Assembly: GCA_018907035.1 (NCBI GenBank) | Contig: JACCIC010000124.1 | Span: 231,501 to 295,500, forward strand | DNA from: Sycobia sp. Sy_11 | Lineage: Eukaryota > Arthropoda > Insecta > Hymenoptera > Epichrysomallidae | Direction: 5' to 3' | Length of the DNA: 64,000 nucleotides | Shown: one piece after another, positions 25,090 to 36,602 of the stretch | Numbering within the stretch: position 1 is the stretch's first letter | Layout of the letters: every line of letters starts with the position of its first letter | Notes under the pieces: generated by a model | Database searches by the model: none | The model's input: the letters and a program-made list of their open reading frames with translations, nothing else | Told to the model about the DNA's origin: nothing | Position numbers and translations under genes: made by a program

Positions 25090-25440
25090 TCCAAAAACTA
25101 CAATTTGTCGCTTCTACGGTATTGCATATAGATTGTATTATATTCTTTTCTTTTTACATCTTGTTTATAAAGCTAACAATTCGCAAATGGAAATCTAACA
25201 AGTTTATTCATCATAAAGTGCTACCAAGAGTTTGTATGTCTATGAAATAATTATATTATGATATGGTTATTCGAATAGATATTGTTCACATAAGTTGGAT
25301 ATTATTTCTTAGCAAAATAGAAATGAAAAATTATTTGTTCAAAGTTTACCTATATCACGATCAATTCTATAAATATTCTTTTTTGACATTTATAATTCAC
25401 AGTTTTAAGCTAAAATGAAATTGTTCGCAGCTTCTTCTTC
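25090..25440. other. AT-rich stretch of unknown origin
   Basis: Lies between the last recognisable family X body and the LINE tail. No match was found to copy A or to any feature in the window. Confidence 0.4.
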
Positions 25441-25471
<31 letters not shown>

Positions 25472-25519
25472 TTTAAGGAGTTGGGCCTTCCCGGCCTCCG
25501 GACGCATGGGTAAACCCTT

Positions 25520-26490
25520 CACGTCCCTCTCTTAAACCAGCAGCCGCTATAAACAGCAGGTCTCCCAGAATGAAATTATTCCGGTCGTCATGCTGAATTT
25601 GATGTCCTCAATCTCCAAGTAGGCAGCCCCCAAATCTTGCCGCCTTTTCTCAGATATAGTTGGACAGTGACACAGAAGATGTTCGGGGGTTTCATTCTCT
25701 GCGTAGCAAAAGCGGCAGAAGGGTCTCTCACGAGACCCATTCAAGTAGACTTTAGTCTTACCGTGACCGGTGAGGAACCCGATGAGCACTTTTGCATTTC
25801 TTCTATTGAGGCCAAGGATAACCCTGGTCCAATCCTTTATGATATTTGTGGAGGTGAAGGCTTTAACCTGCCTGCCCTCTCCATGTCTCCCATAGTCAGC
25901 TGTTTTCTTCCGTTATCCACCTCTATATCTCCCGCTTGATGAGGGTGTTGCAGAGTCCTACAGCCGGCTCAGGACCACTATAGGGAGTTCTAGCTCCCAT
26001 TTTGGCAAGGTCATCTGCCACCATGTTCCCTTTAATTCCACAATGGCCTGGTACCCATAGTAGCTTGACCCTTGTCTTCTTCGCCAGCCTATTGAGGGCC
26101 TCGTAACAGTCCTTGACTACATTGGATCTAGTTGTGTAACTGCTTAAAGCTTGCAGTCCGCCTTTACTGTCTGAGCAGAGGCATATGTGGGTATCAAGGG
26201 CCGCTTCCGCAGCCATCTCAACTCCCCGCAGAATTGCCACTAGCTCAGCTTGAAAAACGGTAGGGTACTTCCCCAAAGGGAAACTTGTCCCCTATCCGTT
26301 ACCTCTTTGGTACCTCCTGCACCTGCACCCCTTTTACATTTAGAGCTATCTGTATACCACAGCTCTTTAATGTTGGGGATGTCTACTCGCCCATTCTCCC
26401 ATTCTTTTCTGGACGGGATGTTGATCCTATATTTTTTTATCAAAGAGGAAGCTCCTGTTCGTGGCGTCGAGGTTTATTCGCAAAGTCACC
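25520..26490 (-). pseudogene. LINE ORF2 C-terminal part: RNase H and zinc finger
   Basis: The RNase H domain begins near ELWYTDSSKCKRGAGAG (first catalytic Asp), then TVFQAELVAILRG (Glu), CLCSDSKGGLQAL (second Asp) and LLWVPGHCGIKGN...VADDLAKMG (His and last Asp region). The C terminus has CRFCYAENETPEHLLCHC, a CCHC-type finger shared with the first LINE. A frame change near 26245 splits it. It would have removed template RNA during insertion. Confidence 0.85.
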
Positions 26491-26574
26491 TTTTCGTCCA
26501 GTCCCCAGCCTTAATGTCCCCTCTCTGCTTACCTCTTTGAGCGATCTTTTGACTCTGTGGAGGGCTTTTGCAGC

Positions 26575-28110
26575 CGCTCCCGCGGATGTATCTATCAATC
26601 ATCCTTTCGATAGTCTTGAGAATAAAAGATGTCAGGCTGATGGGTCTAAAATCCTTCGGGGACGTATAACCACATTTGCCTGCTATAGGTATAAATACCA
26701 CCTTGGTCCCCAGCCATCTTGCTGGGATGTGACCCAGAGTGATCCTAGCCCTCGCCATTCTTGTCATCGGGCCCATAATATAGTCCCCGGCTCTTTGTAG
26801 GAAGGCCGGGTAGACTCTATCCGGCCCCGGTGATTTAAATGCGCCAAATGACCTTACGGCCCATCTGACCCTGTCCGGTGTAACAATCTGGTTTTCTACC
26901 ATTCGGTTAGCACCCAGATTAGTGTAAACAGGCCAGTGGTCATTTTCTGTGACTGTATCGTCTCTTGTTCAGTATTTCTACTGAAACCAGGGAAGTGGAC
27001 TTGGATAAGGTATTCCAAAGTCTCCTCATCCGATTGTGCATAACTGCCATCGGGTCTCTTCAGCGTGCCCAGGACCGCGTCAGGGTCCTTCGACAGGACT
27101 CTGCTCAGCCTAGCCGCTTCCTTACCCTTGCATATGCTTTCACAGTAGTTTCTCCATGCTTATCTCTCTGGCTGACCTTACTGCATCTCTGTAGTTGTCT
27201 CTGAACGCTCTGTATGCAGTCCAATCCGAATCCCTACTTTTTCTCCTGGCTATCTTAAGGAGGACCATAGTCTTCTCTTTTAGGTAGTCCAGTTTGTTAT
27301 TCCACCATCGAACCTCGCCCCTGGGTCTAGCCCGTTTTGGGCAACAATTCTCCTCAAAGGCGTGTTTGATGGCGTCATTAAAGGACTTTGCGATGTTCTC
27401 AAGCGTTCGCTTGTCCCTGATCTCTGCAGTTAAGTCCTTGAAAGCAGTTTCAACGGACCTTCTGTAGCCCTGCCAGTCTGTGCGCTTAGGATCGCGCAGC
27501 CAGGTTGGCTCCTCCTCATTGGGTGTCCCCAGCGACTATGTCAGAGAGTGGTCCGACAGTGTATCCACCTCCTCCACTCTCCATCCGTAGATTTTGTTAG
27601 CTAACCCAGTTTCCGAACGTTGGGGTGTCGCCCAGATTGAGTATCTCGAGGTCTGTGCCCGCAAGATACTCCAGTAGTTTAACACCTCTTAGGTTCGTAT
27701 TAGTGCTCCCCCACACCCTATGGTGCGAGTTTGCATCATATCCAAGGACTATTGGAAGATTGTTACTTCTACAATATTCCACTAGTCTCCGGACCTCCCC
27801 AGTGGGGTTTTATTTATTGTCATACGGTAGGTAGGCCGATGCGACAACAATTCGCCCCATCCCTACTACCTCCGCCGAGGCCACCGCTAGGTCCCCCGTA
27901 CAGAGACCGATCATCCGCACCACATTAACTCCTTTTGCAAGGATACAAGCTCTAGGCCTTAGTGCCTTGGAGTCACTAATGCAAGCAGCTCTCGACCCTA
28001 GACCCCTGATCGCTCCTTTCACTATCCAAGGTTCTTGGATTAGCGATGCACATGTTTGCACCCCCGCCAAACTCCTCAGCATAACGGCCGAGGCGTCTTT
28101 GCAGTGGTGC
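26575..28110 (-). pseudogene. LINE ORF2 N-terminal part: endonuclease and RT fingers
   Basis: The endonuclease starts near 28110 with LQINLHHCKDAS and ALIQEPW-like residues (SLIQEPWIV), then LGYDANSHHRVWGSTNTN and a degraded SDHS motif. The RT part begins with TPDRVRWAVRSFGAFKSPGPD and continues through DFRPISLTSFILKTIERM, then at about 26575 jumps to sequence just before RNase H. Motifs A (FxDI), B (PQG) and C (FADD) are absent. Several stops and frameshifts occur at 27600-27000. Confidence 0.8.
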
Positions 28111-28139
28111 AGATTAATTTGGAGGAATGAGATATCCGA

Positions 28140-29192
28140 TGGAACCAGTTATTGTTCCATTGTATTCTCGCCCTCAGTATTCTCCACCGGTCCCCCTTCG
28201 TCTCGGCGGCTCACCTTAAAGGTTATCCTGCCCAGGAAGTACCAGCGTCTGTGGTTTAATGCCGCCAACAACCTGGCGTGCGATTCCGGCATGGTCAGTA
28301 CGAGGAGATGTTTATCTCCTCCGTCAGACCTTCATTCCTCGCGGTCCTTTGTGTTGCCGACCCCCCATAGTTTCGTTTTACCCCTGAGGGATGTATTATG
28401 CCCCTAAAGCCTTTCCAAGAGGGTGGACGGGTTCTCCGGGGGGCCCGGTATCCACGTCACCGCCTTGATCCTGACCTGTAGGAGCTCTACGCCCTCCATT
28501 TTCAGGTTAGTCTCCACTCCAGGGTAAGTCCAGAGTAGCCAGTCTAGCAGCCAGCCACTCCTTCGCCTCCGGGTTGTTGGCCACCAGTATGATGGCCCCA
28601 CCTTCACAGAAGGAGGCATCAAATTTGAGCCATGTGTCAGGTGGTGCACTATACATAACCTTCGACACCGCCCCTCGAAATTGCGAAAATATTTCCAAGG
28701 TGATGGTTGCCTCTGGGTATTCTTCATGCACCACGACACATGTAAGGGGGTTTGACCTTTGGGCAGCCGTAATAATTCCGGCACCCGCTAGCCTTCCTCC
28801 CTGGGGGGCAGGGTTTCTTGAATGTCACCGCCGTCACTCCCCTTCTTTTGCTTTTTAGCAATACCGGATGTCGAGGGCGGAGTCTTATCAGATCCCTGTC
28901 GCTTCTTCATCCCTATCTTGATCTGCGTGGTAGGCCCTGGGGTTCCGGTCCCGCTAGCATTTTGCTGCCGGGCCAACTTCCTGCTGGCCGAGCCACACAG
29001 CCTCTTTTTCTTGTGGGCAGTACTGCCTCCCTCTACACTGGTTAGTGTTGCAGGACTCACAACCACTCCAGACTTGTTGCCTGGAGCTGCGTCCTCCTTG
29101 CCCAACTGGCCAGTAGCTCCTTCTGAGGTTCTCGGGGGCGTTGCATCCTCCCGGGCCTTGTCTTCTGTGTTTTTAATTTTATTGACTTCCAT
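28140..29192 (-). pseudogene. LINE ORF1 protein, frameshifted
   Basis: The Lys/Gly/Pro-rich N-terminal part (29192-28790) contains HKKKRLCGSASRKLARQQNA. After a stop it continues in another frame with a DUF4780-like fold (VVVHEEYPEATITLEIFSQ, an AKEWLAARLATL helix) and a final strand FLGRITFKVS near 28190. Probably an RNA-binding chaperone by family. It is inactivated by at least three frame breaks. Confidence 0.7.
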
Positions 29193-29639
29193 AAGAGTCC
29201 CACGAGTAGCTAGGGAAATAAAAGTCCGCCGACATAGAGACCGTGTGTGCCGGTAAGGCTATATACTCGGGAAGATCACCCAGTGTTCCCGATGCATCGT
29301 TTGCAACCACTACTACCCCAGTGGCCAAGTTGGTACCCTTCAGCATGGTAGCTCCCACCTTGGGTTTGGGGGTTGGATATAATACCCATTACGCCTCCTT
29401 CCGGACGCCATGGGGGGTTGCCCTTGGCCTTTGGGGTGTCCGCCTAGCTGTTCTCGGGAGTCCCGAGGCCTAGCTCCGGCTGCGAGAGAGACCTACGCAG
29501 GTTCCCTTATTCAGGGATCCCGCCGGAGTGGTTACTCTGGCGCCCGAGAAGCGGTTTGCCGCATCAGCACCTTTTATTTTATTATCATCATTATTATTAT
29601 TATTATTATTATTAATGATGGATTATGAATTATTATTAA

Positions 29640-30025
29640 TTATTAATTAATTATTGATCAGTCTAAATTCAAAGGTGCTCTGATATATGAGATTTAACAT
29701 TTCATCGAAATAAAAACTATTAGCTAAAGATTATTGTATGGTATAGCGTTGAACGAAATTAGTAGTATATATTACGTATATATTAGTAGTATATAATACG
29801 AAGGAGTAGTGTACATTTACGAAGAATGATCTTCTTAGGTAGTAATAGTTCTTAAGGAAACGTCAATGTTTATTATTTTAAGTAAAATAGCGATATTTCC
29901 TTAATCAATTTTACGTTAGATTATGGCTAGTTTCCCTTGTTTTTTTTTGTTTTTTTTTTTATAAAAAGAAAATATTTTCAAATATTTTTCATTATGCAAA
30001 AAAAAAAAGTTTTGTTACTTAATAT
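29640..30025. other. AT-rich end of family X body
   Basis: Low-complexity A/T sequence corresponding in position to 12930-13000 of copy A. No gene. Confidence 0.4.
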
Positions 30026-30902
30026 TCCATTGGCGATCATGATTTTCGCGTCCGACGCGAGCCGATCACCGTCGCCCGCCGCCGTACGTTCCCTCCCACT
30101 TTTTTCGTTATCGGGGTTAACAACCCGAAGTTGAGAGAGACGCACGGCGCGTCACTTCGACTGGAGTCATCGAGTTGGCGAGAAGAAAGGGGGAGTCGCT
30201 GTCTCCCCTGTATTGCCGACGAAGTGAAAGGGTAAGAGCTTAAAAGAAGAAGAAGAAGAGAGGTAGTAGAGAAAATTAAGATAGAGACATAGAGAGTACG
30301 GAGGAGGTAGTGAAGGAAAGAAGGACGAGGGAGCGTGAATAAGGAAGGAGCGGGAGTAATAAGGCAGAAGGTAATGAGCGAAGAAAGGCGAGAGAGAGAG
30401 TGAATAAGGAAAGAGCCAGAGAAGCGTTAAAGAAGAAGATAATAGGCATAGAGCGAGGTCAAAGATAAGGGCCAAGAATAGGAAGAACGAGCAAGATCAG
30501 ACCAAGGGAGAGTGACCGCGGCAGAAGGCATCAACGCCCAAAGGACAGGAAACCCGCGGTGTGTTAACGCCACGCTTCCAACCAACGATCCGTCGCCATT
30601 GTCAACCCCTCCCCCCTACCTGGGGCAGAGGTGAGTCCGCATCGCGCTGTTTTTTTCTGTTTTCCCTTTAGTCTTTCTCCGGAAAGTTTGGGGTTGTGCC
30701 CCGAAAAAGTGCGATCGCGTCGGTGGTTGCGGTGATCGGGACGCGTCGGGAATCGAAGTTCCGCGTATGTACCTTGGAGTTGATAAACCGGCAATAAAGG
30801 GAGTGCGGCGAGGACGGTCTACTATCGTTAAAGAAAGAAATTTTTCTTTTCCTTTTCGTCCCTGTCCCGTTCCCCACGTGGCGACAATGTTCTCCGTGAT
30901 AG

Positions 30903-30938
30903 GTCGGCGGACCCCCCCCCCTCCCAGAGTAGTTACAA
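30903..30938 (+). other. AG-[GGCG block]-GTGAGT cassette of family X copy B
   Basis: GTCGGCGGACCCCC segment preceded by CCGTGATAG and followed by CAA|GTGAGTG. An AATAAA lies 110 bp upstream. This is the same layout as 13777-13811. Confidence 0.4.
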
Positions 30939-31020
30939 GTGAGTGTGACGGTAGAATTTGTTTGTGTGTGCGAAATAAATTTTTTTTTTTATTTAAATAA
31001 ATTTTGACCGCATCAGAGTA

Positions 31021-31050
31021 TATATAAGTACGCGGGCACGTACTTATATA
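31021..31050. repeat. perfect 12 bp hairpin
   Basis: TATATAAGTACG and its exact reverse complement are separated by CGGGCA. A second perfect palindrome, GGAATTCATGAATTCC, lies at 31112-31127. Confidence 0.9.
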
Positions 31051-31302
31051 TCATACGGACGTTTACACGGGTGCACCCGTTAGATACAATCAAAGTGTAC
31101 TTGATGGTATAGGAATTCATGAATTCCCTCTGCGCGACATACACCTCAATTCTTTCGCAAGTTGAGTGAGAGAGAACCGGCGCGCGCGGGCATGTATTGC
31201 TGGCGCAGGTCTAATAAACTCAGCGTGGCTGTTCCTCGCCTCACGAAATATATCCCGTCCTATATACTTTTATACTTCATTTGGGAGGTAGAAAGAGTGA
31301 CA

Positions 31303-31764
31303 AAGTAGATATTGTGCGCTCTCTCTCTTTCTGCTTTGCCGGTGTACTTAGTGTGATTGTCTCAGTGTTTGTGGCGTCTATTCATGATTTGGCGCTATGT
31401 CAGAGTAAAAAGATCATATAACAATATTATTAAAATACTAGTTTACACTCATTATTATGTGATAACAAATAGTCGAGTCAAATTGAATGATGCAAGAAAA
31501 GTAATATAATAAATTTATTTTTATCGAGCAATTCTGCTCACCTGATTATTTTTACAATAGCGGTATTCCAAAAGTATCCAATAAATACATTTAAAAACAT
31601 AAATATAATATTGACTAATATTTAAACATATATTTCAAGTTATATTATATAATCATTTCTCTGATTTGAGTATTAAGTATAATGTCATCATGACATATTT
31701 AATAGTACACTTACATATTAATATATGTATATATTTTCATGAATGCAAATGCTATAGTATATCA

Positions 31765-31810
<46 letters not shown>
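31303..31810 (+). repeat. dispersed 530 bp repeat, copy 1, ending in (TA)n
   Basis: Matches 44411-44938 in the same orientation at roughly 88 percent by eye over its whole length (for example TTAGTGTGATTGTCTCAG, AACAATATTATTA and GCGGTATTCCAAAAGTATS). Both copies end in a (TA)n tract. No coding potential. Confidence 0.8.
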
Positions 31811-31812
<2 letters not shown>

Positions 31813-31813
<1 letters not shown>

Positions 31814-33066
31814 GTTGTCAAATATCTCTCTTCTGCCTTTTTGTCTTATGAATTTCGCTACAGAGCTCGTATCTGACGATACTACATATCATTTGAAAGG
31901 TCTTGATCTAACGTACAAAACGACGCTATGCGTGATTAGTTTGGATATTGCGTTCCAAAGTTATAGACGTGTAAACATGGAATTCACTAACGCCGAAATT
32001 CCCGCCATTTTAAAGTTTTCCTTTGTCAAAGGCAAATCCGCTGGACAAACGTTCCGTGAGATTAATGGTATTTTGGGGTATGGCACGCTATCACTTCGAA
32101 CCGTAGAGGAATGGTTTCGACGATTCAGAGCCGGCGAAAATGACACCATAGATAAGACAGCCGGCGGAAGACCGGCGACGACGAATACCGATGAAATCAT
32201 GGAATTTATCGAGTTAGGCCGGCATGTGGCATCTCGTGAGATCGCCCAGGAGATAAGAGGTAGGTAGTCACCAAACCATTTAAACTATATGCAGAAGGCT
32301 GGATACAAAAAAGCTTGATGTTTGGGTGCCGCATGATTTGACGCAAAAAAACCTTCTGGACCGAATCTACGCCTGTGATATGCTGTTGAAACGGAACGAG
32401 TTCGATTCATTTTTGAAGCGGATGGTGACTTGCGGCCAAAAATGTATCACATACGACAATATCAAGTGAAAGCGGTCGTGGTCCAAGGCCGGTGGACCGT
32501 CTCAAATAGTGACCAAACCGGGATTGACGGCCAGGAAGGTTTTGCTATGTGTTTGGTGAGATTGGAAGGGAATCATCAACTCTGAGCTGCTCCCATATGG
32601 CCAAATGCTTAATTCTACCATCTACTTTAAACAACTGCACCGCTTGAAGCAGGCTATCGATCAGAAGCGTCCACAATTGGCCAACAGGAAGGGTGTAGTG
32701 TTCCACTAGGACAACGCCAGACCACACACTTCGTTGATTATTCGTCGGAAGCTACTGGAGTTTGGATGGTAGGTTTTATCGCATCCACCATGTAGCCCGG
32801 ACATAGCGCCAAGTCATTACTATCTGTTTCTGTCCATGTCGAACGCCCTTGGTGGTATAAAGTTGGACTCAAAAGAGGCTTGTGAAAAGTGGCTGTCCGA
32901 GTTCTTCGCAAATAAGGAGAGGGGTTTCTACGAGAGGGGTATTATGAAGAACAGATTATCGAACAAAACGGCGTATATTTAAAGTAAATCCAACCACTGT
33001 AACACTTTTTATAAAGCATTGAATGAAGATCAAAAACGCAGAAGGGAGATATTTGAGAACCTAACA
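31813..33066 (+). mobile_element. decayed mariner with TIRs
   Basis: TA at 31811-31812 and 33067-33068. The ends are inverted: left TGTTGTCAAATATCTCTCTT, right read inward TGTTAGGTTCTCAAATATCTCC, both leading to TTCTGC. The 1254 bp length is normal for mariner. It was inserted directly at the end of a (TA)n tract. Confidence 0.9.
31978..32982 (+). pseudogene. mariner transposase, multiply broken
   Basis: The first 96 codons are open (ATG at 31978): FSFVKGKSAGQTFREINGI, then EEWFRRFRAGENDT, the DNA-binding domain. Beyond the stop at 32265 the catalytic region is readable in pieces. The first catalytic motif is destroyed (VTCGQKC in place of the TGDEKW consensus). The second reads DNARPHT after an in-frame stop. 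The third reads CSPDIAPSHYYLF, with the final Asp changed. It cannot be active. The protein belongs to a different subfamily from the 18929 element. Confidence 0.88.
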
Positions 33067-33117
33067 TATTATTACTTAAAACTCAAATGAAATTATACTT
33101 AAAATTTAAAATACTAT

Positions 33118-33122
<5 letters not shown>

Positions 33123-33159
<37 letters not shown>
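33123..33159. repeat. (TA)n microsatellite
   Basis: Pure TA tract in the intron, 72 bp before host exon 2. Confidence 0.95.
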
Positions 33160-33160
<1 letters not shown>

Positions 33161-33231
33161 CACTAATAGAGGCACACGAAAACACATATTATAGCTATAA
33201 GATAATTAATGTTAAATCGATTGAATTTCAG

Positions 33232-33300
33232 AAATATGAAAGACCACAGTAATTCATACGTTCGACCGAACCCACCACCTTATATTAGTCCGAATAACTT
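33232..33300 (+). CDS. host gene exon 2 (unrecognised protein)
   Basis: A 69 bp segment after TTGAATTTCAG (ends 33231) and before GTAAGT (33301). Taking one leading base to complete the Arg codon left open by exon 1, it encodes NMKDHSNSYVRPNPPPYIS and a few more residues, leaving two bases. The phases (1 in, 2 out) match exon 1 exactly, and the product stays Ser/Pro/Asn-rich. It is squeezed between two mariners (ends 33066, starts 33336), which have not entered it. The preceding intron is about 22.9 kb. Confidence 0.6.
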
Positions 33301-33335
33301 GTAAGTCTGTTTTAGAAATAAAGTATTCCACTATA

Positions 33336-34649
33336 CGAGATCAGACAATTAAGTAATGCGACAAAATTAAAAAATTGAGTATATTTAAAAAATAAGGTAT
33401 ATTGCTGCGATCCCGTTCAAAGTAGTCCCCTCTCGCATCCATAGACTTATTTCAACGAGTTTTCTAGTTTTTGTAACAATTCTGGAACACTTCTTATAGG
33501 ACTTGTCCGAGTACCATCGTCACAGATTCTTGGATGTCTTCAATGGAGTCAAACTGTCGACCTTTGACGAATTTTTTCCAATGGGGGAATAGGAAAAAGT
33601 CGCAGGATGACATGTCCGTTGAATAGGGCAATTGTAGTAATGTTGCGATGCCTTTAGATACCAACAACTGAGAGACACTTAATGCACTGTGACAGTGAGC
33701 ATTGTTGTGATACACAACCCAAGTCTTCCCGATCTCCGGATGCGCTCTGAGCACCCTTTTGCGTAATTTATCGAGCACATTGCAGTAGAATACTTGATTT
33801 ATAATTTGTCCAGGTAGTTCAAACTCTTTGTTAACCACCCGTTTATTGTCGAAAAAGCAAATGAACATGGTTTTTACTTTGGACTTGCTCATTCTCGCCT
33901 TCTTTGGCATTGACACTCCAAGGGATAGCCACTGTTGGCTTTGTCACTTAGGTTCAAGGTCATATTGAAAGAATGTACTTTCATCACCAGTAATAACTCG
34001 ATCGAGAAAAGTAGTATCACTTTCAATCTGCTCGAGACAATCATGAGCGATGTTCATTCAGTGGGCTTTTTGCTCATCTGAAAGGTTCTTCGGTACCATC
34101 TTCGCGAATAGCTTTTTCATATCGAAATCTTTGGTTAAAATCTTTCTAACTGTTTCCCGGTTAATATTCAACTCGTCAGCCAATATTCGAATCGTTAATC
34201 GTCGGTATTAATGAACAAGCGCATGAACGCGCTACGCATTCCCGTCGATTTGCACTCAAATAGGCCCTCCGATCCGCGCCTCGTCTTTGACACTCTCACG
34301 AACTTTTTTAAAATCGGCATGCCACCGAAGCATCTGACTACGACTCAGGGCATCAGTATCATACAATTGAAGCACTTTTTCATAAGTTTCTGTCACGGTT
34401 TCACAGAGTTTCACACAACATTTTATTACGCACCGTTACTCTAAATTTCTCTTTTTCATTTTTGTGACATGCACTAATCGCGCGTTGTTACAAGACTAAT
34501 CATCTACCGAAGAAATGATTGTACAAGGTTCGTCAAGGTCTCAATGGAGAAAGCAGAAATCTGCTATTATGGTGACGGAGTTACAGGTTCGCAGTGTTAC
34601 CACAGGACAAGAAATAAAATCGGTCGCATTACTTAATTGTCTGATCTCG
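33336..34649 (-). mobile_element. decayed mariner with perfect 27 bp TIRs
   Basis: TA at 33334-33335 and 34650-34651. Both ends read inward as CGAGATCAGACAATTAAGTA continuing ATGCGAC. Related 5' fragments are at 47640-48151 and 50640-50968. The 1314 bp length is full size. The terminal repeats are intact although the gene is not. Confidence 0.92.
33494..34450 (-). pseudogene. mariner transposase, broken
   Basis: The catalytic half is open from 33916 to 33494: SKVKTMFICFFDNKRVV, then VVYHNNAHCHSALSV (second catalytic Asp changed to Asn) and LPYSTDMSSCDFFLFPHWKK (third motif present with Asp). The N-terminal half (34450-33950) is readable only in pieces on the minus strand, with many stops. 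The subfamily differs from both other complete mariners. Confidence 0.85.
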
Positions 34650-34654
34650 TATTT

Positions 34655-35054
34655 TAAGTATAGTCTTAAATATATTTAACAAACATATAACAAATTGAAT
34701 TTATAGACGTTGTCATGAGTTATAAAACATGCTACTACATTCATTGAAAAGTTATCTTGTTATTACTAAAAAGAACATAGGTCATGAGCTTCATTTTTTA
34801 AGAAAAAAGTATCGAAAAATCATCGTGATTTACACGGTCGTTATCTCTGCTTATAAACATTTACGAGGAATCATATAAATACGAAACTAAAAAACTCGTA
34901 GATAATGATATTTTATTTAGTGTTTTAAAGAAAGTAATTTCTTATAGTTTTTCACGAATATTATATTTTACTTTTGAATTAGTATTTTTTTATCGATCGA
35001 AATAAAGAGAAAATTTTCTCCTTTCTAAGATAGAGAAAATAGTTCCTTTTTTTT
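34655..35054. other. AT-rich intron sequence
   Basis: Nothing recognised. Confidence 0.5.
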
Positions 35055-35250
35055 ATTTAGCATCCCTCTATTTATGCTTCTAAATACCGGTGCTAATCAG
35101 TGAGAGAGATCTACGATGTGTTGGTAAACAAAGCATATGTAAGGAATTACAGCAGTGCATGTGTCCATCGGCCGAGACCGGGATTTGATCTCGGATCACC
35201 AAGTTACCAGTCCTTCGCTCTAGTAATCAAAATAGCTTCTAATAGTCACC
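35055..35250 (-). repeat. tRNA-derived SINE copy
   Basis: Keeps the B-box-like GAGACCGGGATTTGATCTCG (reverse of GAGTTCAAATCCCGG) and the AACAAAGCATATGTAA body. The tRNA-like 5' end is mutated after TCCTTCGCTCTAG. Confidence 0.85.
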
Positions 35251-35889
35251 TGTGCATTCGTCTTGTATAACATATGGCGCTTGGGATAATCTTACAATCT
35301 ATAAAGAGAAATTGAGCAGACCTATTAATCATACGCACAGGACAAGTCCTGTAAAAAATTTAATGGGTTAAAATTCACTAATGAGTCCACTATCATTTCA
35401 TCGTTAAAGGAAAATGTTAAGAAAAATATAAAAGAAAGAGAAAATATTTATAATTTACTTATTACTCGAAGTGACTGAATTGCATAGTAAAATTTATTTA
35501 ATTTCTTGAAAAATAATCATATTATGAGAAAATATGGCTTATTTCGGTAAAGGCTAATTTTCGGGCCTGATAACCTTAAAAAGTCAATTCAGCGCATTGA
35601 AAAACATAAATAATATCAAGTTCTCGAAAGCACCATTATATTTTTATACGGGAACCCTCTTGTGCATACAACTAATGGGTCCACCATCATTTCTTTTTGA
35701 AATATGGATTTTACGAAAAATATGCAAGAGACAAAAATTTTGTTAAATGTATTTATGCACACGTGAATATTAGGAGCTATTTGCTCCATCTTGGAAAGAG
35801 AATATTTTCTCTTTACTTTGATCGATGACATGGTATTTTTTAAAAAGTAAAATAACATTCGTAAAAAACTATAAGAATCTACTATTTTT

Positions 35890-36161
35890 TAAATGCAAAA
35901 GATCATTATAAACCCGTTTTGTATTCTTTGGAATCATATAATTTCTCGTTATCGAGGGAACTTTAAATTTGCTACGGGATCACTTCTGTACGTCCGAACT
36001 TTTTTAGTCCTTCGCTGTAGCGAACCAATCGTCGTAGGCTTCGCAAAAAATATATTCTCAATTTTAACAAATCATATAAGAAAATTTCAAAGTTTTATGT
36101 CCCTATATTGTTATATTCATTTTCGGAAGAATAAAAATGTAATTTTAACTTTCTTTCCTGT

Positions 36162-36241
<80 letters not shown>

Positions 36242-36284
36242 GCTACTGTCTGCTTCACTATTAATAATAAATATTTTTATTTGC
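35890..36284. other. intron with SINE fragment and (TC)n
   Basis: 36000-36045 is a 45 bp SINE head fragment (AGTCCTTCGCTGTAGCGA). 36167-36241 is a (TC)n microsatellite that ends about 45 bp before the exon 3 acceptor. The open frame across it is simple-sequence only. Confidence 0.7.
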
Positions 36285-36286
36285 AG

Positions 36287-36365
36287 TGGCGGGTATCACA
36301 TTCGTGCTGATTTTTGATTACACGATGAGTCGACACAGACGTGGTTTTGCTGATAATCGACAAAG
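36287..36365 (+). CDS. candidate host gene exon 3, probable one-base frameshift
   Basis: The acceptor TTTTTATTTGCAG (ends 36286) and donor AAAG|GTACAT bound 79 bp. Continuing the exon 2 phase gives GGYHIRADF and then TGA at 36316-36318, inside GATTTTTGATTAC. The frame one base over is open to the donor (DYTMSRHRRGFADNRQ). Without one T of the run at 36311-36315 the exon would be 78 bp with the same 1-in, 2-out phase as its neighbours. Either the T run is an assembly error or allele defect, or the protein truly ends here and the rest is 3' UTR. Confidence 0.45.
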
Positions 36366-36602
36366 GTACATTTTTACGAACAAGACATGGTGACAAAGTA
36401 TATCTGCACTGAATTTTATAAAACTGTTCTTTCACTACATTTTCATATATGAATCCTAAGATTATAATTGCAAGGCAACGTTTGCCATGACAAACTCCGT
36501 ATATGTATGCATTTATACAATATACATATAGATGTTCTAGGAAGGACAACACAAACTCAGAATTTTCAGAAAAATAAAGATATATGGATGTATTTCTTCC
36601 AG

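Larger units (their letters stand above)
25443..29575 (-). mobile_element. R1/LOA/I-type LINE nested in family X, RT core deleted
   Basis: Minus-strand LINE with ORF1 (about 29192-28140) and ORF2 (about 28110-25520), ending in a (TAA)n tail seen as the TTA repeat at 25441-25470. A TTA repeat also lies at its 5' side (29584-29616). TAA tails are typical of I and LOA elements (established knowledge). Compared with the LINE at 2.9-8.3 kb, about 1 kb covering RT motifs A-E is missing, so the element is defective. It interrupts family X copy B. Confidence 0.85.
21832..31020 (+). mobile_element. 'family X' copy B, tandemly duplicated, with nested LINE
   Basis: 21833-21950 matches copy A at 10840-10950 (shared CAGCCACGCA and GTCTGCGGAGGGA). 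22090-23243 is an old, diverged body. 23248-24700 is a second body nearly identical to copy A 10977-12430. Similarity then fades to about 25083. After the nested LINE, 29590-29640 matches copy A near 12890-12930 (ATTAATGATGGATTAT), and 30030-31010 is the GC-rich end with purine tract, AATAAA (30793-30798) and the GGCG cassette. The assembly of these parts into one insertion is an inference from their order. Confidence 0.5.

Noticed and set aside
35893..36264. 123-codon plus-strand frame ending in poly(Ser-Leu)
   Set aside because: Composed of AT-rich intron, a SINE fragment and (TC)n; no protein signature, and it overlaps an intron before a good exon acceptor.
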